This document shows positions 1-7,660 of a DNA stretch of 22,528 nucleotides, piece after piece. Below the pieces are notes generated by a model. It was not told the origin of the DNA. It made no database searches and saw only the letters and a program-made list of their open reading frames with translations. The DNA is taken from positions 1 to 22,528 of the forward strand of contig CAJBVU010000096.1 in NCBI GenBank assembly GCA_903959115.1, given 5' to 3'. The DNA comes from an uncultured Bacteroidota bacterium (GTDB lineage: Bacteria > Bacteroidota > Bacteroidia > NS11-12g > UBA955). The stretch's first letter is position 1; each line of letters opens with the position of its first letter. A program made the position numbers and the translations under genes.

Positions 1-1818
1 AGCTGTATTTTGCCCTTAAAGTCAAAAGCTTTCCATAAAAACACCAAAGGTTCATTGAGTGCAATTGAAGTTTATACCCAGTTGCTTCGCGTTTATCCCG
101 ATGACTTACAAAGTAGATGGTTGATGAATATCGCATACATGACCTTAGGCAAATACCCTACAGAAGTTCCTAAAGAATATTTGATTCCATTTGACGCATT
201 GGACGAAAAAGTGGAAGGATTTGTACCTTTTGAAAATTTGGCTGTAGACTTAGGATTGGATGTAAACGGCCTAGCAGGTGCAGCCATGATAGAAGATTTT
301 AATAACGATGGACACCTAGATATTTTTTGCTCCTCATATGGATTGATCGACAATGTTAAATTGTTTATGTCGGATGGTAAAGGTGGATTTATTGATGAAA
401 CAGACAAAGCTATGTTAATGGGAATTACGGGTGGCTTAAATGCAAAGCAAGCGGATTTCAACAACGATGGCTTTATGGATATTTTGGTATTGCGTGGAGC
501 CTGGCTCGATAAAGGAGGTGAATGGCCAAATAGTTTATTAAAAAATAATGGCGATGGTACTTTTAGCGACATCACAATTTCTGCAGGAATGTTGAGTTTT
601 TGCCCAACCGAAACAGCGTCTTGGGCGGATGTCAATAATGATGGTCTTCTAGATGTCTTCATTGCAAATGAAAATAATGACGAAAATCAATACCCTTGTG
701 AACTATACATTAATAACGGAAATGAATCCTTTTCTAACGTCGCCAATGATTGGGGCTTAGCCGGAAATTTCGGATTTGCGAAAGCTGCAATTTGGGCAGA
801 TTTCAACAACGATGGACTTCAAGACTTGTTTGTATCTTGTTTGAATTACGACAATAAATTATTCATGAATCGTGGTAGAATTGGAAATTCTAAGAAATTC
901 AAATTTGAGAATATCGCCGATAAAGCGGGGGTTACATTGCCTAAACAGAGTTTCCCTGCCATCGTATTTGATTTTAACAACGACGGTCTAGAAGATATTT
1001 TTTGCACGTCATTCCCCGCAGAAAAATTATCACTTGTGGGCGAAGAGGCCGCTTTGGAATTACTTGGCAAGCCCAGCACTGCTGAAAAATCACGACTTTT
1101 CAAAAACAACGGAAACGAAACCTTTACCGATGTAAGTAAAGAAATGAATCTTTGGAAACAAACATTTGCAATGGGATTCAGCTTTGGCGACATCGACAAC
1201 GATGGATGGTTAGATATTTACGCAGGAACTGGCGCTTTTGAATTCACTTCATTGGTACCAAATAGGGTTTTCAAAAACATGGAAGGAAAGAGATTTGCAG
1301 AGATTACGCATTCTTCGGGAATGGCGCATTTACAAAAAGGACATGGAATTGCTTTTGGTGATTTAGACAATGATGGCGACCAAGATATTTATACAACGTT
1401 GGGTGGTGCTGTAGAGGGAGATAATGCACATAATGCGCTTTTTGCCAACCCAAACCACATCAACCATTGGATAACCTTACAATTACAAGGCAAGAAGGGT
1501 GCGAGAGATGCTCAAAACAGCAAAGTAAAGATCACCGTTTCAACGCCGGCTGGTTCACAATCTTATTACCATGTAGTTGGGTCAGGTGGATCATTTGGTG
1601 CCAACAGCATTCAGCTAGAAGCGGGATTAGGCAAAGCAACCAAAATTGAGAGCATAGAAGTATCGTGGTATGGTAACCCCAAAAACAAGCAGGTTTTCAA
1701 AAATGTGGGGATGGACCAAATCGTCAAATTGACAGAAGGCATGGCTGAAATCAAAAAAACCGGCTATAAAGCGACCCCTCTCCAAGGCAAAAGTGGCGGT
1801 AAAAGTTGCTGCAAATAA
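1..1818 (+). CDS. FG-GAP/VCBS repeat protein with C-terminal ASPIC/UnbV domain (CRTAC1-type), 5' partial
   Basis: The reading frame is open from base 1, so the true start lies upstream. The TTG at base 10 is probably internal, because the residues after it (Leu-Leu-Arg-Val-Tyr-Pro and Ser-Arg-Trp-Leu) look like the end of a TPR-type helical region. Seven calcium-binding-loop motifs of the form D-[FVIL]-[ND]-N-D-G follow, at residues 96, 149, 207, 264, 321, 394 and 451 counted from base 10. This is the signature of FG-GAP/VCBS beta-propeller blades. Residues about 485-575 match an ASPIC/UnbV domain. Proteins of this build are usually exported and are thought to bind ligands or mediate adhesion; the signal peptide would lie outside the window. 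The protein ends in a basic Gly/Ser/Lys tail with two adjacent cysteines. No T9SS sorting domain is seen. Family is confident, cellular role unknown. Confidence 0.9.
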   Translation, partial: SCILPLKSKAFHKNTKGSLSAIEVYTQLLRVYPDDLQSRWLMNIAYMTLGKYPTEVPKEYLIPFDALDEKVEGFVPFENLAVDLGLDVNGLAGAAMIEDFNNDGHLDIFCSSYGLIDNVKLFMSDGKGGFIDETDKAMLMGITGGLNAKQADFNNDGFMDILVLRGAWLDKGGEWPNSLLKNNGDGTFSDITISAGMLSFCPTETASWADVNNDGLLDVFIANENNDENQYPCELYINNGNESFSNVANDWGLAGNFGFAKAAIWADFNNDGLQDLFVSCLNYDNKLFMNRGRIGNSKKFKFENIADKAGVTLPKQSFPAIVFDFNNDGLEDIFCTSFPAEKLSLVGEEAALELLGKPSTAEKSRLFKNNGNETFTDVSKEMNLWKQTFAMGFSFGDIDNDGWLDIYAGTGAFEFTSLVPNRVFKNMEGKRFAEITHSSGMAHLQKGHGIAFGDLDNDGDQDIYTTLGGAVEGDNAHNALFANPNHINHWITLQLQGKKGARDAQNSKVKITVSTPAGSQSYYHVVGSGGSFGANSIQLEAGLGKATKIESIEVSWYGNPKNKQVFKNVGMDQIVKLTEGMAEIKKTGYKATPLQGKSGGKSCCK

Positions 1819-1820
1819 TC

Positions 1821-1842
1821 AATCTATTTATTGAGATAGATT
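1821..1842. terminator. Weak hairpin just after the FG-GAP gene
   Basis: AATCTAT (1821-1827) and ATAGATT (1836-1842) form a 7-bp stem around an 8-base loop, three bases after the stop codon. The stem is AT-rich and no T-run follows, so it is a poor intrinsic terminator. It may only stabilise the 3' end of the transcript or be chance. Confidence 0.25.
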
Positions 1843-1844
1843 AA

Positions 1845-1856
1845 ACCACATGTGGT
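1845..1856. promoter_or_regulatory. Perfect 12-bp palindrome upstream of the SAM-hydrolase-like gene; possible operator
   Basis: ACCACATGTGGT is a perfect palindrome. It ends 11 bases before the TTTG (1868-1871) that I read as the -33 element of the next operon. It therefore sits where a dimeric regulator could bind. No regulator gene is adjacent and no second copy was noticed, so the operator reading is inference. Confidence 0.35.
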
Positions 1857-1867
1857 CTGTTTATATA

Positions 1868-1898
1868 TTTGCATAAGATTCATCTGAATCAATATTTG
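1868..1898 (+). promoter_or_regulatory. Candidate Bacteroidota-type promoter for the 1916-3009 operon
   Basis: TTTG (1868-1871), 19 bases, then AATATTTG (1891-1898). The Bacteroidota vegetative consensus is TTTG-N19-TAnnTTTG, so the spacing is exact and only the first base of the -7 box differs. Transcription would start near 1902, leaving a leader of about 14 bases before the ATG at 1916. The -33 TTTG is also the end of a perfect TATATTTG (1864-1871), which could act as an alternative -7 box. Confidence 0.5.
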
Positions 1899-1915
1899 CA
1901 ATTATCGCTAAAATC

Positions 1916-2716
1916 ATGAATTCACAAAACCTAAACTCCACTGGCATTATTCACGTGCTATGCGATTTTAGTGTTGAATCCCCAGATTACACTGTGACCC
2001 AAGCTCGATTAGCAAGAAATTTCCCTAATCATAGAGCAGTTATCAGCCCCCAGCCATTTAAAAAAGGACATATCCTAGGTCAGTCTGTTTTCTTACAGTT
2101 GGTGGTTCCAGAGTTTCCTGTAGGTAGTATTCATATTTGCAGAGTTGGGACAATGAGTAGAATGGCCCCGAGATTTGTTTTGGCACGGTGGAATGGATGC
2201 TTTTTCCTTGCCCCCGACAATGGATTGTTACCCCTATACTTTAACAACGACGATATCGTCTATTATAACATCAATCCAAGTGGCTACCAAGTCACCGATG
2301 CAATGTCTCAGATTTATATCCCTGCGTTGCAAAGGTTAATGGATTCGAATTTCGAAGTTGATGGCGTTTTTGAGATTAAGGAGATGATGGTTCGCTCAGC
2401 ACCGCCAACTCCTACCCTTTCTAACAACGTAATGAATCTCACCGTGCTTTACAATGACTATTATGGCAACGCGTATTTGAATATCAATCGACGAACCTTT
2501 GAGGAGGTGGGTCAGGGCCGGGCATTCAGACTTAGAATCAGCCATTCAATGGAGATTAAACAATTGAGTAACGGTTATAATGACGTTATGGAGGGTATGG
2601 AACTGTGTTTATTTGGTTATGGCGACATTATGCAAGTGGCTGTAAATGCGGGATCTGCCGTCCAATATTTGAGTTTGACCGAAGGAAGAAACATATTGTT
2701 AGAATTTGCTCCATGA
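1916..2716 (+). CDS. Diverged SAM hydroxide adenosyltransferase (SAM hydrolase/halogenase, DUF62) family protein
   Basis: The 266-residue length and layout fit the SAM-dependent chlorinase/fluorinase/hydrolase fold. An N-terminal strand reads CDFS (16-19), where the family usually has TDFG. APDNGLL (99-105) is the family's well-known loop. The C-terminal domain has YGN near 173 in place of FGN, a Y-x-D-V stretch near 221, and an ending resembling the usual I-x-G-S-A region. Known members cleave S-adenosylmethionine using a conserved Asp-Arg-His set. Here the segment around 77-85 has Gly78 where the Asp is expected, and I see no His in the expected region near residue 130. Catalysis may therefore be altered or lost. 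Its stop codon overlaps the next start as ATGA, implying translational coupling. Fold is fairly sure, activity is not. Confidence 0.75.
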   Translation: MNSQNLNSTGIIHVLCDFSVESPDYTVTQARLARNFPNHRAVISPQPFKKGHILGQSVFLQLVVPEFPVGSIHICRVGTMSRMAPRFVLARWNGCFFLAPDNGLLPLYFNNDDIVYYNINPSGYQVTDAMSQIYIPALQRLMDSNFEVDGVFEIKEMMVRSAPPTPTLSNNVMNLTVLYNDYYGNAYLNINRRTFEEVGQGRAFRLRISHSMEIKQLSNGYNDVMEGMELCLFGYGDIMQVAVNAGSAVQYLSLTEGRNILLEFAP

Positions 2717-3009
2717 TTCATCGCATCGTAACTATGACGTTCAGAGAAGACGAAATTGATTCGTTTTTGGAGGTGTTCGATGCGTCAAAAATTCATATTA
2801 GAAATTTCCCAGGGTGTTTGGGTTTGACGTTACTTCAAACAACTGACAAACCTTATCAAATGAGCACTTTTAGCATTTGGGAGCATGAAGATGCCTTAGA
2901 AGCTTATCGACATTCAGAATTGTTTAGATCGACCTGGGCAAAAACAAAAGTTCTATTCGCCGAAAAACCCATTGCGTTCTCAAACAATGCAATAAGAACT
3001 CTCGATTAA
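2713..3009 (+). CDS. ABM-domain (antibiotic biosynthesis monooxygenase-like) protein
   Basis: This 98-residue protein fits a single dimeric alpha/beta ABM (ferredoxin-like) domain, with the family pattern of a Trp-containing strand (S-I-W-E, Trp56) followed about ten residues later by His67-Ser. Homologues range from quinol monooxygenases to proteins with no known reaction. The Asn-Trp-His triad of IsdG-type heme oxygenases is not evident, since no Asn lies on the first strand. The frame is open further upstream, but the ATG at 2713 is chosen because it overlaps the preceding TGA as ATGA and begins the domain exactly. Its TAA lies in a TTAA shared with the stop of the convergent flavoprotein gene. 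Function is unknown; coupling suggests it works with the SAM-hydrolase-like protein. Confidence 0.8.
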   Translation: MIHRIVTMTFREDEIDSFLEVFDASKIHIRNFPGCLGLTLLQTTDKPYQMSTFSIWEHEDALEAYRHSELFRSTWAKTKVLFAEKPIAFSNNAIRTLD

Positions 3010-4397
3010 TTAAGCCATTTACCCGGGTTGAGTATATGATTGGGATCAAACGTATTCTTAATTCCGTGCATGAGTGCAAAATGGGTCTCACCAAATACAA
3101 TTGGTAGGTAATCTTTTTGGACAAGTCCAATACCATGTTCACCAGAGATGGTGCCACCCACTTGTTTGCAATGTTCAAATATCTCAGTGATTGCTTTGGG
3201 TATCTCATTGTTCCATTGCTCATCGGTTAGGTTGTTTTTGAGAATATTGACATGTAAATTTCCGTCGCCGGCATGCCCATAACAAACAGATTGAAATCCG
3301 TATCTAAACCCAATTTCTTTGACCTTTCTCAACAACATAGGCATTTCGGAGCGAGGCACAACGGTATCTTCTTCCTTGTAAGGAGAAATTTGTTTCACTG
3401 TTTCACCAATGGAACGTCGCACTTTCCACCACTGTGCAGCCACATCAGCGTTGGGTGATGGCAAGATTTCAATGGCATTAAATCCATCTAATATTTCAAA
3501 TATACCTTCGGCTTGCTCAAAAAGAACTTCGCCTTCAAATCCATCAAAGGCAAAAAGTAGATATGCTTCGGCTGATTCATGGGTTGGAAAAGGAGTTTGT
3601 GTTGCATTCATCGAAATCTCAATTCCCGACTTCTCCATTAGTTCGATGGCACAGGGTTTAAATTTCGATAGTAATACCGCATTTACGGCAGAAGCACAAT
3701 CTTCGAGATTATTAAACGCGGCAAGCAATAATAATTCTTGAGTGGGCTTTGGAATTAATTTGAGGACGGCTTTTGTGATAATGCCAAGCATTCCCTCGCT
3801 GCCGATCATCAAATGGGTTAGGGAAAATCCCGTAGAGTTTTTTAGGGTATTCGCACCTGTCCAAATGATATCACCTGTTGGCAATACCACTTCCAAATTC
3901 AATACATAGTCGCGCGTAATTCCGTACTTCACGGCGCGGGGTCCTCCCGCGCCATGAGCCAAATTTCCTCCAATAGAGCAACTACCTTGAGAGGCGGGAT
4001 CCGGCGGATAATATAACCCGTGGTCTTCCACAGCTTCTTTAATTATGGCATTCACAACCCCTGACTCAACTGTTACTGTTAAATTCTTGGTGTCGATATC
4101 CAATATTTTATTCAACTTTTTTGTACTCAAAACGAGTCCATTCCGAACAGGCAAACAAGCGCCCGACAAACCTGTGCCGGCACCTCGGGTATACACTGGG
4201 AATGAATACTGATTACAAATTTTCACCAGTATTGAAATTTCTTCTGCAGAACGCGGGAAACAAACAACTGTTGGAGGAAAGTACAGATCTTCTGTATAAT
4301 CAGAACCATATTCCTTCATATCTAAGGAATTTGAAATAAATTCAAGACCTGGAATTGCGTTTTGAAATTCTAAAATGATTTCCTGGATGGGTTTCAT
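3006..4397 (-). CDS. FAD-linked oxidase, GlcD-type (glycolate oxidase / D-lactate dehydrogenase family)
   Basis: The 463-residue protein has the FAD_binding_4 (PCMH/VAO-type) domain at about residues 38-180, with RGAGTGLSGA at 71-80, PPDPAS at 131-136 and SIGGNLAHGAGG at 141-152. The C-terminal FAD-oxidase domain carries YGHAGDGNLHVN (373-384) and SGEHGIG (418-424), the motifs that contact substrate and flavin in this family. Members oxidise 2-hydroxy acids such as glycolate or D-lactate. The substrate cannot be read from sequence. No iron-sulfur partner domain is fused, and no glcE or glcF gene is adjacent, so it probably acts alone. It converges on the ABM gene, sharing TTAA at the stops, and diverges from the histidine kinase gene across about 111 bases in which no clear promoter stands out. 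Confidence 0.9.
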   Translation of the reverse strand: MKPIQEIILEFQNAIPGLEFISNSLDMKEYGSDYTEDLYFPPTVVCFPRSAEEISILVKICNQYSFPVYTRGAGTGLSGACLPVRNGLVLSTKKLNKILDIDTKNLTVTVESGVVNAIIKEAVEDHGLYYPPDPASQGSCSIGGNLAHGAGGPRAVKYGITRDYVLNLEVVLPTGDIIWTGANTLKNSTGFSLTHLMIGSEGMLGIITKAVLKLIPKPTQELLLLAAFNNLEDCASAVNAVLLSKFKPCAIELMEKSGIEISMNATQTPFPTHESAEAYLLFAFDGFEGEVLFEQAEGIFEILDGFNAIEILPSPNADVAAQWWKVRRSIGETVKQISPYKEEDTVVPRSEMPMLLRKVKEIGFRYGFQSVCYGHAGDGNLHVNILKNNLTDEQWNNEIPKAITEIFEHCKQVGGTISGEHGIGLVQKDYLPIVFGETHFALMHGIKNTFDPNHILNPGKWLN

Positions 4398-4508
4398 ATT
4401 TTAACATCATTGCGGGAAAAACCAATGATAACGACGCAATATAAAATCTTAGCCCGAATAATACGAACTTTGTGTATTACAAGCCCATAACTTAAAAATC
4501 CCAACATC

Positions 4509-5690
4509 ATGTCGCAAAGAAAAATACTCACAGGAATCGCAATCTTTATTGCTAGCTATATGATTGCCGCTCTAGGTTGGTGGACTTTCTCATTGCTAAA
4601 ATACAGTAAAACGGAATTTCTAATGGAACAGAAAATCCTAAGCTCCGAACAGCGAATTTGCATAGAGGACATAGCCACTGCATTTGGAGTAAAATATCAT
4701 CATGAAAATAAGTATTTTTTAAGTATCGTTGTTTCTAAAAATGATTTAAATTCATTCAATGAAAAAATTAAATTATTTGTTAATAATAATTATCACGATT
4801 TCAACACACTCATCACCTACGACACCTTAATGAATATTGCTACTGTTCAAGTATCAATCAAACCAGAAGTAATTAAATCATTGGACCTTAGATTGGATCG
4901 CAAATCAACGGCTTGGTTGGGCGAAGGGGTTGCAATTGGATTAATCACTTTAATCATCATTTTGGCAATGTACATTTACATCGATCGGATTCTGAGATTC
5001 AACCTTCAAAAGACTAACTTCATGATGGCGGTAACTCATGAATTAAAAACCCCAATCGCAGCTGCGAAACTGGCCATTGAGACAGTAATTCGCAACAAAA
5101 ATATTGAGGCACAAGATCGTGTATTAGAGATTTCAAAGAAGAATATCGACAGACTTTCGGGCATGATGGAAAGGGTACTTTTGGCCACGCAATTTGAAAA
5201 TAGCTTGCCCGTTGCACAGAAAAAATGGGAATCCTGTTCGGATATTATTCAAAAAGCCTTGGTCGATTGTCAATTCACAGATGAACAAATACTAAAAATT
5301 AGTTTAGTAATACCTTCGAATTTTTTAATTTACTGCGATAGTTATATGATGAAAATCGCATTTATAAATTTATTCACTAACTCTATAAAATATAGTGAAC
5401 CAAATGGCGTTAATGTAATCGTGAGCTCAATCATAAATAACGAACATTGCCAAATTCTAATTTCAGACCAAGGCATCGGCATACCTATGATAGAGCGAAC
5501 TAGGATTTTTGAAAAGTTCTATCGAGTGGGAAATGAAAAGACACGTAGTCGTTCAGGATCCGGCCTGGGATTGTATTTGGTTAAACAGATACTCCAACTC
5601 CATGATGCCCGCATCGAAGTCCAAGCAAACAATCCGAAAGGTTCAACTTTTGTAATTAATTTTAACGCTAGCGACTTCAGAATGGAATGA
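4509..5690 (+). CDS. Membrane sensor histidine kinase
   Basis: A 393-residue protein with a first membrane helix at about 7-30, an extracytoplasmic segment of roughly 105 residues with no recognised domain, and a second helix at about 137-158. A HisKA dimerisation domain follows, with the phosphoacceptor His177 in THELKTP. The HATPase domain has an N-box around NLFTNSIKYS (287-296), G1 as SDQGIGI (319-325) and G2 as SGSGLGLYLV (349-358). All catalytic boxes look intact. The stop overlaps the start of the response regulator as ATGA, so the two form a cognate pair. DNA coding the sensor segment (about 4680-4880) is noticeably more AT-rich than its surroundings. The signal sensed is unknown. Confidence 0.93.
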   Translation: MSQRKILTGIAIFIASYMIAALGWWTFSLLKYSKTEFLMEQKILSSEQRICIEDIATAFGVKYHHENKYFLSIVVSKNDLNSFNEKIKLFVNNNYHDFNTLITYDTLMNIATVQVSIKPEVIKSLDLRLDRKSTAWLGEGVAIGLITLIIILAMYIYIDRILRFNLQKTNFMMAVTHELKTPIAAAKLAIETVIRNKNIEAQDRVLEISKKNIDRLSGMMERVLLATQFENSLPVAQKKWESCSDIIQKALVDCQFTDEQILKISLVIPSNFLIYCDSYMMKIAFINLFTNSIKYSEPNGVNVIVSSIINNEHCQILISDQGIGIPMIERTRIFEKFYRVGNEKTRSRSGSGLGLYLVKQILQLHDARIEVQANNPKGSTFVINFNASDFRME

Positions 5691-6385
5691 GCAATTACCG
5701 AATTTTAGTCGTCGAGGATGAAACAGACCTCGCCGAATTGTTGAAAATCAATTTAGAAGCCGAGGGATACCGTGTCACTTTGGCTCCGCATGGCGCTGTT
5801 GCAATCAACAAAATAAAGACGGAAAGTTTCGACATGATTATCATGGACATCATGATGCCTAGCATGGATGGCTTAACCGCCACACACCACATTAGACTTT
5901 CAAGCAACAACATTCCTATTTTAATTTTATCAGCGGGGAGTACTGCCCAAGACAGAATCAATGGACTCAAAGCCGGCGCTGATGACTATATGAGCAAGCC
6001 ATTCGAGCTAGAGGAGTTATTGTTGCGCGTACAAAAAATATTCATGCGAGCCCACAGAGAAGATGCTGTCATCAACTTTATGGAGTTCCAATTTGGCAAT
6101 AACCATGTAGATTTCAATACATACAAAGCAATCGGCGTTGACGGCGAATTCAAGCTCACTAAAAAAGAAGCTCAGCTTTTACGATTGCTCGTAGAAAGAA
6201 AGGAACAAGTGGTTACGCGTGAAGAAATTCTGAAAACCGTTTGGGGCTATACCGTTTTCCCAAGTACTAGAACGATCGATAATTTTATTCTGGCCTTTAG
6301 AAAGTACTTTGAATCTGATATAAAAAACCCTAAGTACTTTTTAAGTCACCGTGGTTTAGGGTATAAATTCACTGATAAAGAATAA
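5687..6385 (+). CDS. OmpR/PhoB-type response regulator
   Basis: The 232-residue protein has a receiver domain (about 4-118) with acidic residues Glu10 and Asp11, phosphoacceptor Asp54 in MDIMMPSMDG, Ser82 at the switch position and Lys104 in the SKPF motif. A winged-helix DNA-binding domain (about 135-228) ends with the typical R-T-I-D-N-F and H-R-G-L-G-Y-K-F pattern. It is coupled to the kinase gene by an ATGA overlap and should be phosphorylated by that kinase, then bind promoter DNA. Target genes cannot be deduced. The gene converges on the HI0933-type gene, 36 bases away, with no clear terminator between them. Confidence 0.94.
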   Translation: MSNYRILVVEDETDLAELLKINLEAEGYRVTLAPHGAVAINKIKTESFDMIIMDIMMPSMDGLTATHHIRLSSNNIPILILSAGSTAQDRINGLKAGADDYMSKPFELEELLLRVQKIFMRAHREDAVINFMEFQFGNNHVDFNTYKAIGVDGEFKLTKKEAQLLRLLVERKEQVVTREEILKTVWGYTVFPSTRTIDNFILAFRKYFESDIKNPKYFLSHRGLGYKFTDKE

Positions 6386-6421
6386 AGCTTAAACAATCAT
6401 TGCTTTCGGTAACAAAACGCA

Positions 6422-7660
6422 TTATTGCTTAGCGATGGCCTCAGCCAAAATTGCCGCTGTTGACCATGCCGCTTGAAAATTAAAGCCCCCTGTTACTCCG
6501 TCAATATCTAGAACCTCACCGGTTGCATACAATCCTTGTTGAGATTTAATTGCCATCGTATTAGAATCTACCGAAGTAAGCGATATCCCACCCGCTGTAA
6601 CAAACTCCTCCTTAAACGTTGTTTTGCCATCCACTTCAAATGGCATTCGAATCACATTCTCAACAATTTTGTTGAATTCGTATTTACTCAAGTCGGCACT
6701 TTGCTTGCTCACCGGCGTCTGAGCACGACTTAAAATAAAATCCCAAAGTCGTTTAGGCACGCCATCCATCCCCAAATTTGAAATCATTTTCTTGGGATTC
6801 GACCTGATATTTTCTTTTAATTGTTGTCTTAACTCTTCCTCAGACAGATTCACCCAAGATACTAACACCGTGTTAACATAAGCCTTTTCATTCAACCATC
6901 TGGCAGCCCATGCACTGGTTTTTAGTACGGCGGGGCCGCTAATCCCCCAATGTGTAACCATCAACGGGCCGTTGTAACTCTCGGGATAGCCAACCAACTT
7001 CACCTTGGCATCAACCACAGCAACGCCATGTAAGTCATGCAAAGTGGTTTCGTTAATATTGAAGGTAAACAAAGACGGTACTGGCGTCACGATTTCAATC
7101 CCCAAGCTCGCAACCATATTGTATTGAGACAATTTAGGGAATCCACCCATAGCCATCACAACATCCGTAGCCATCTCACTTCCACTAGTGTTAGTATTGA
7201 TTTGCCAACGATAAAAACCGTCTTTTGGCATCGGAACAATGGTAACTACTGAAGAATTCAACATCAGTTCCACACCCAATTTTTTCGCCCTCCATTCAAG
7301 CAATTGTGCAACGGTTTCGGATGAGTCGCTCACTGGGAAAATACGTCCGTCCTCTTCCACCTTCAATTCAACACCATTTTTCTCAAACCATTCCCTAGTT
7401 TCAGGAACACCCCAACGATAAAAGACCTTCTTTAAGAAATTCTTTCCTCTAGGATAATGCTCCAACAATTGAGCATTGCCCGTAACATCATGGGTTACAT
7501 TACATCTACCGCCTCCGCTAATGCGCAGCTTCGCCAATGTCTTACCCGTTTTCTCCATCAAAACGACTTCCGCGGTTGGACATAGTTCTTTGATGCGAAT
7601 GGCCGCAAAATATCCTGAAGCACCGGCTCCAATTACAATCACTCTCTTGTTTTCGTTCAT
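6422..7660 (-). CDS. NAD(P)/FAD-dependent oxidoreductase, HI0933/BaiN family
   Basis: This is a 412-residue flavoprotein. The N-terminal Rossmann fold has VIVIGAGASG (7-16) followed by RISGGGRCNVTH (46-57), the signature of the HI0933-like family. The C-terminus has ATGEVLDIDGVTGGFNFQ (379-396), where the FAD is closed in. The family includes BaiN and proteins annotated as aminoacetone oxidases, but the reaction of most members is unknown. The frame also allows a start 13 codons upstream at 7699. I prefer the ATG at 7660 because it directly precedes the flavin-binding strand and overlaps the glycosyltransferase TGA as ATGA. It is the last gene of the minus-strand block that starts with dnaE. 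Confidence 0.9.
   Translation of the reverse strand: MNENKRVIVIGAGASGYFAAIRIKELCPTAEVVLMEKTGKTLAKLRISGGGRCNVTHDVTGNAQLLEHYPRGKNFLKKVFYRWGVPETREWFEKNGVELKVEEDGRIFPVSDSSETVAQLLEWRAKKLGVELMLNSSVVTIVPMPKDGFYRWQINTNTSGSEMATDVVMAMGGFPKLSQYNMVASLGIEIVTPVPSLFTFNINETTLHDLHGVAVVDAKVKLVGYPESYNGPLMVTHWGISGPAVLKTSAWAARWLNEKAYVNTVLVSWVNLSEEELRQQLKENIRSNPKKMISNLGMDGVPKRLWDFILSRAQTPVSKQSADLSKYEFNKIVENVIRMPFEVDGKTTFKEEFVTAGGISLTSVDSNTMAIKSQQGLYATGEVLDIDGVTGGFNFQAAWSTAAILAEAIAKQ

Noticed and set aside
93..662. Long open frame (189 codons) on the minus strand opposite the FG-GAP gene.
   Set aside because: It is a mirror of the repetitive D-x-N-N-D-G coding repeats, its product is low-complexity (repeated R/K-P-S-L-L-K-S) and matches no family. 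The same applies to 846-1199.
2605..2712. Upstream extension of the ABM gene by 36 codons.
   Set aside because: The extra residues come from the other frame of the preceding gene and do not belong to an ABM domain; the ATGA overlap start at 2713 fits better.
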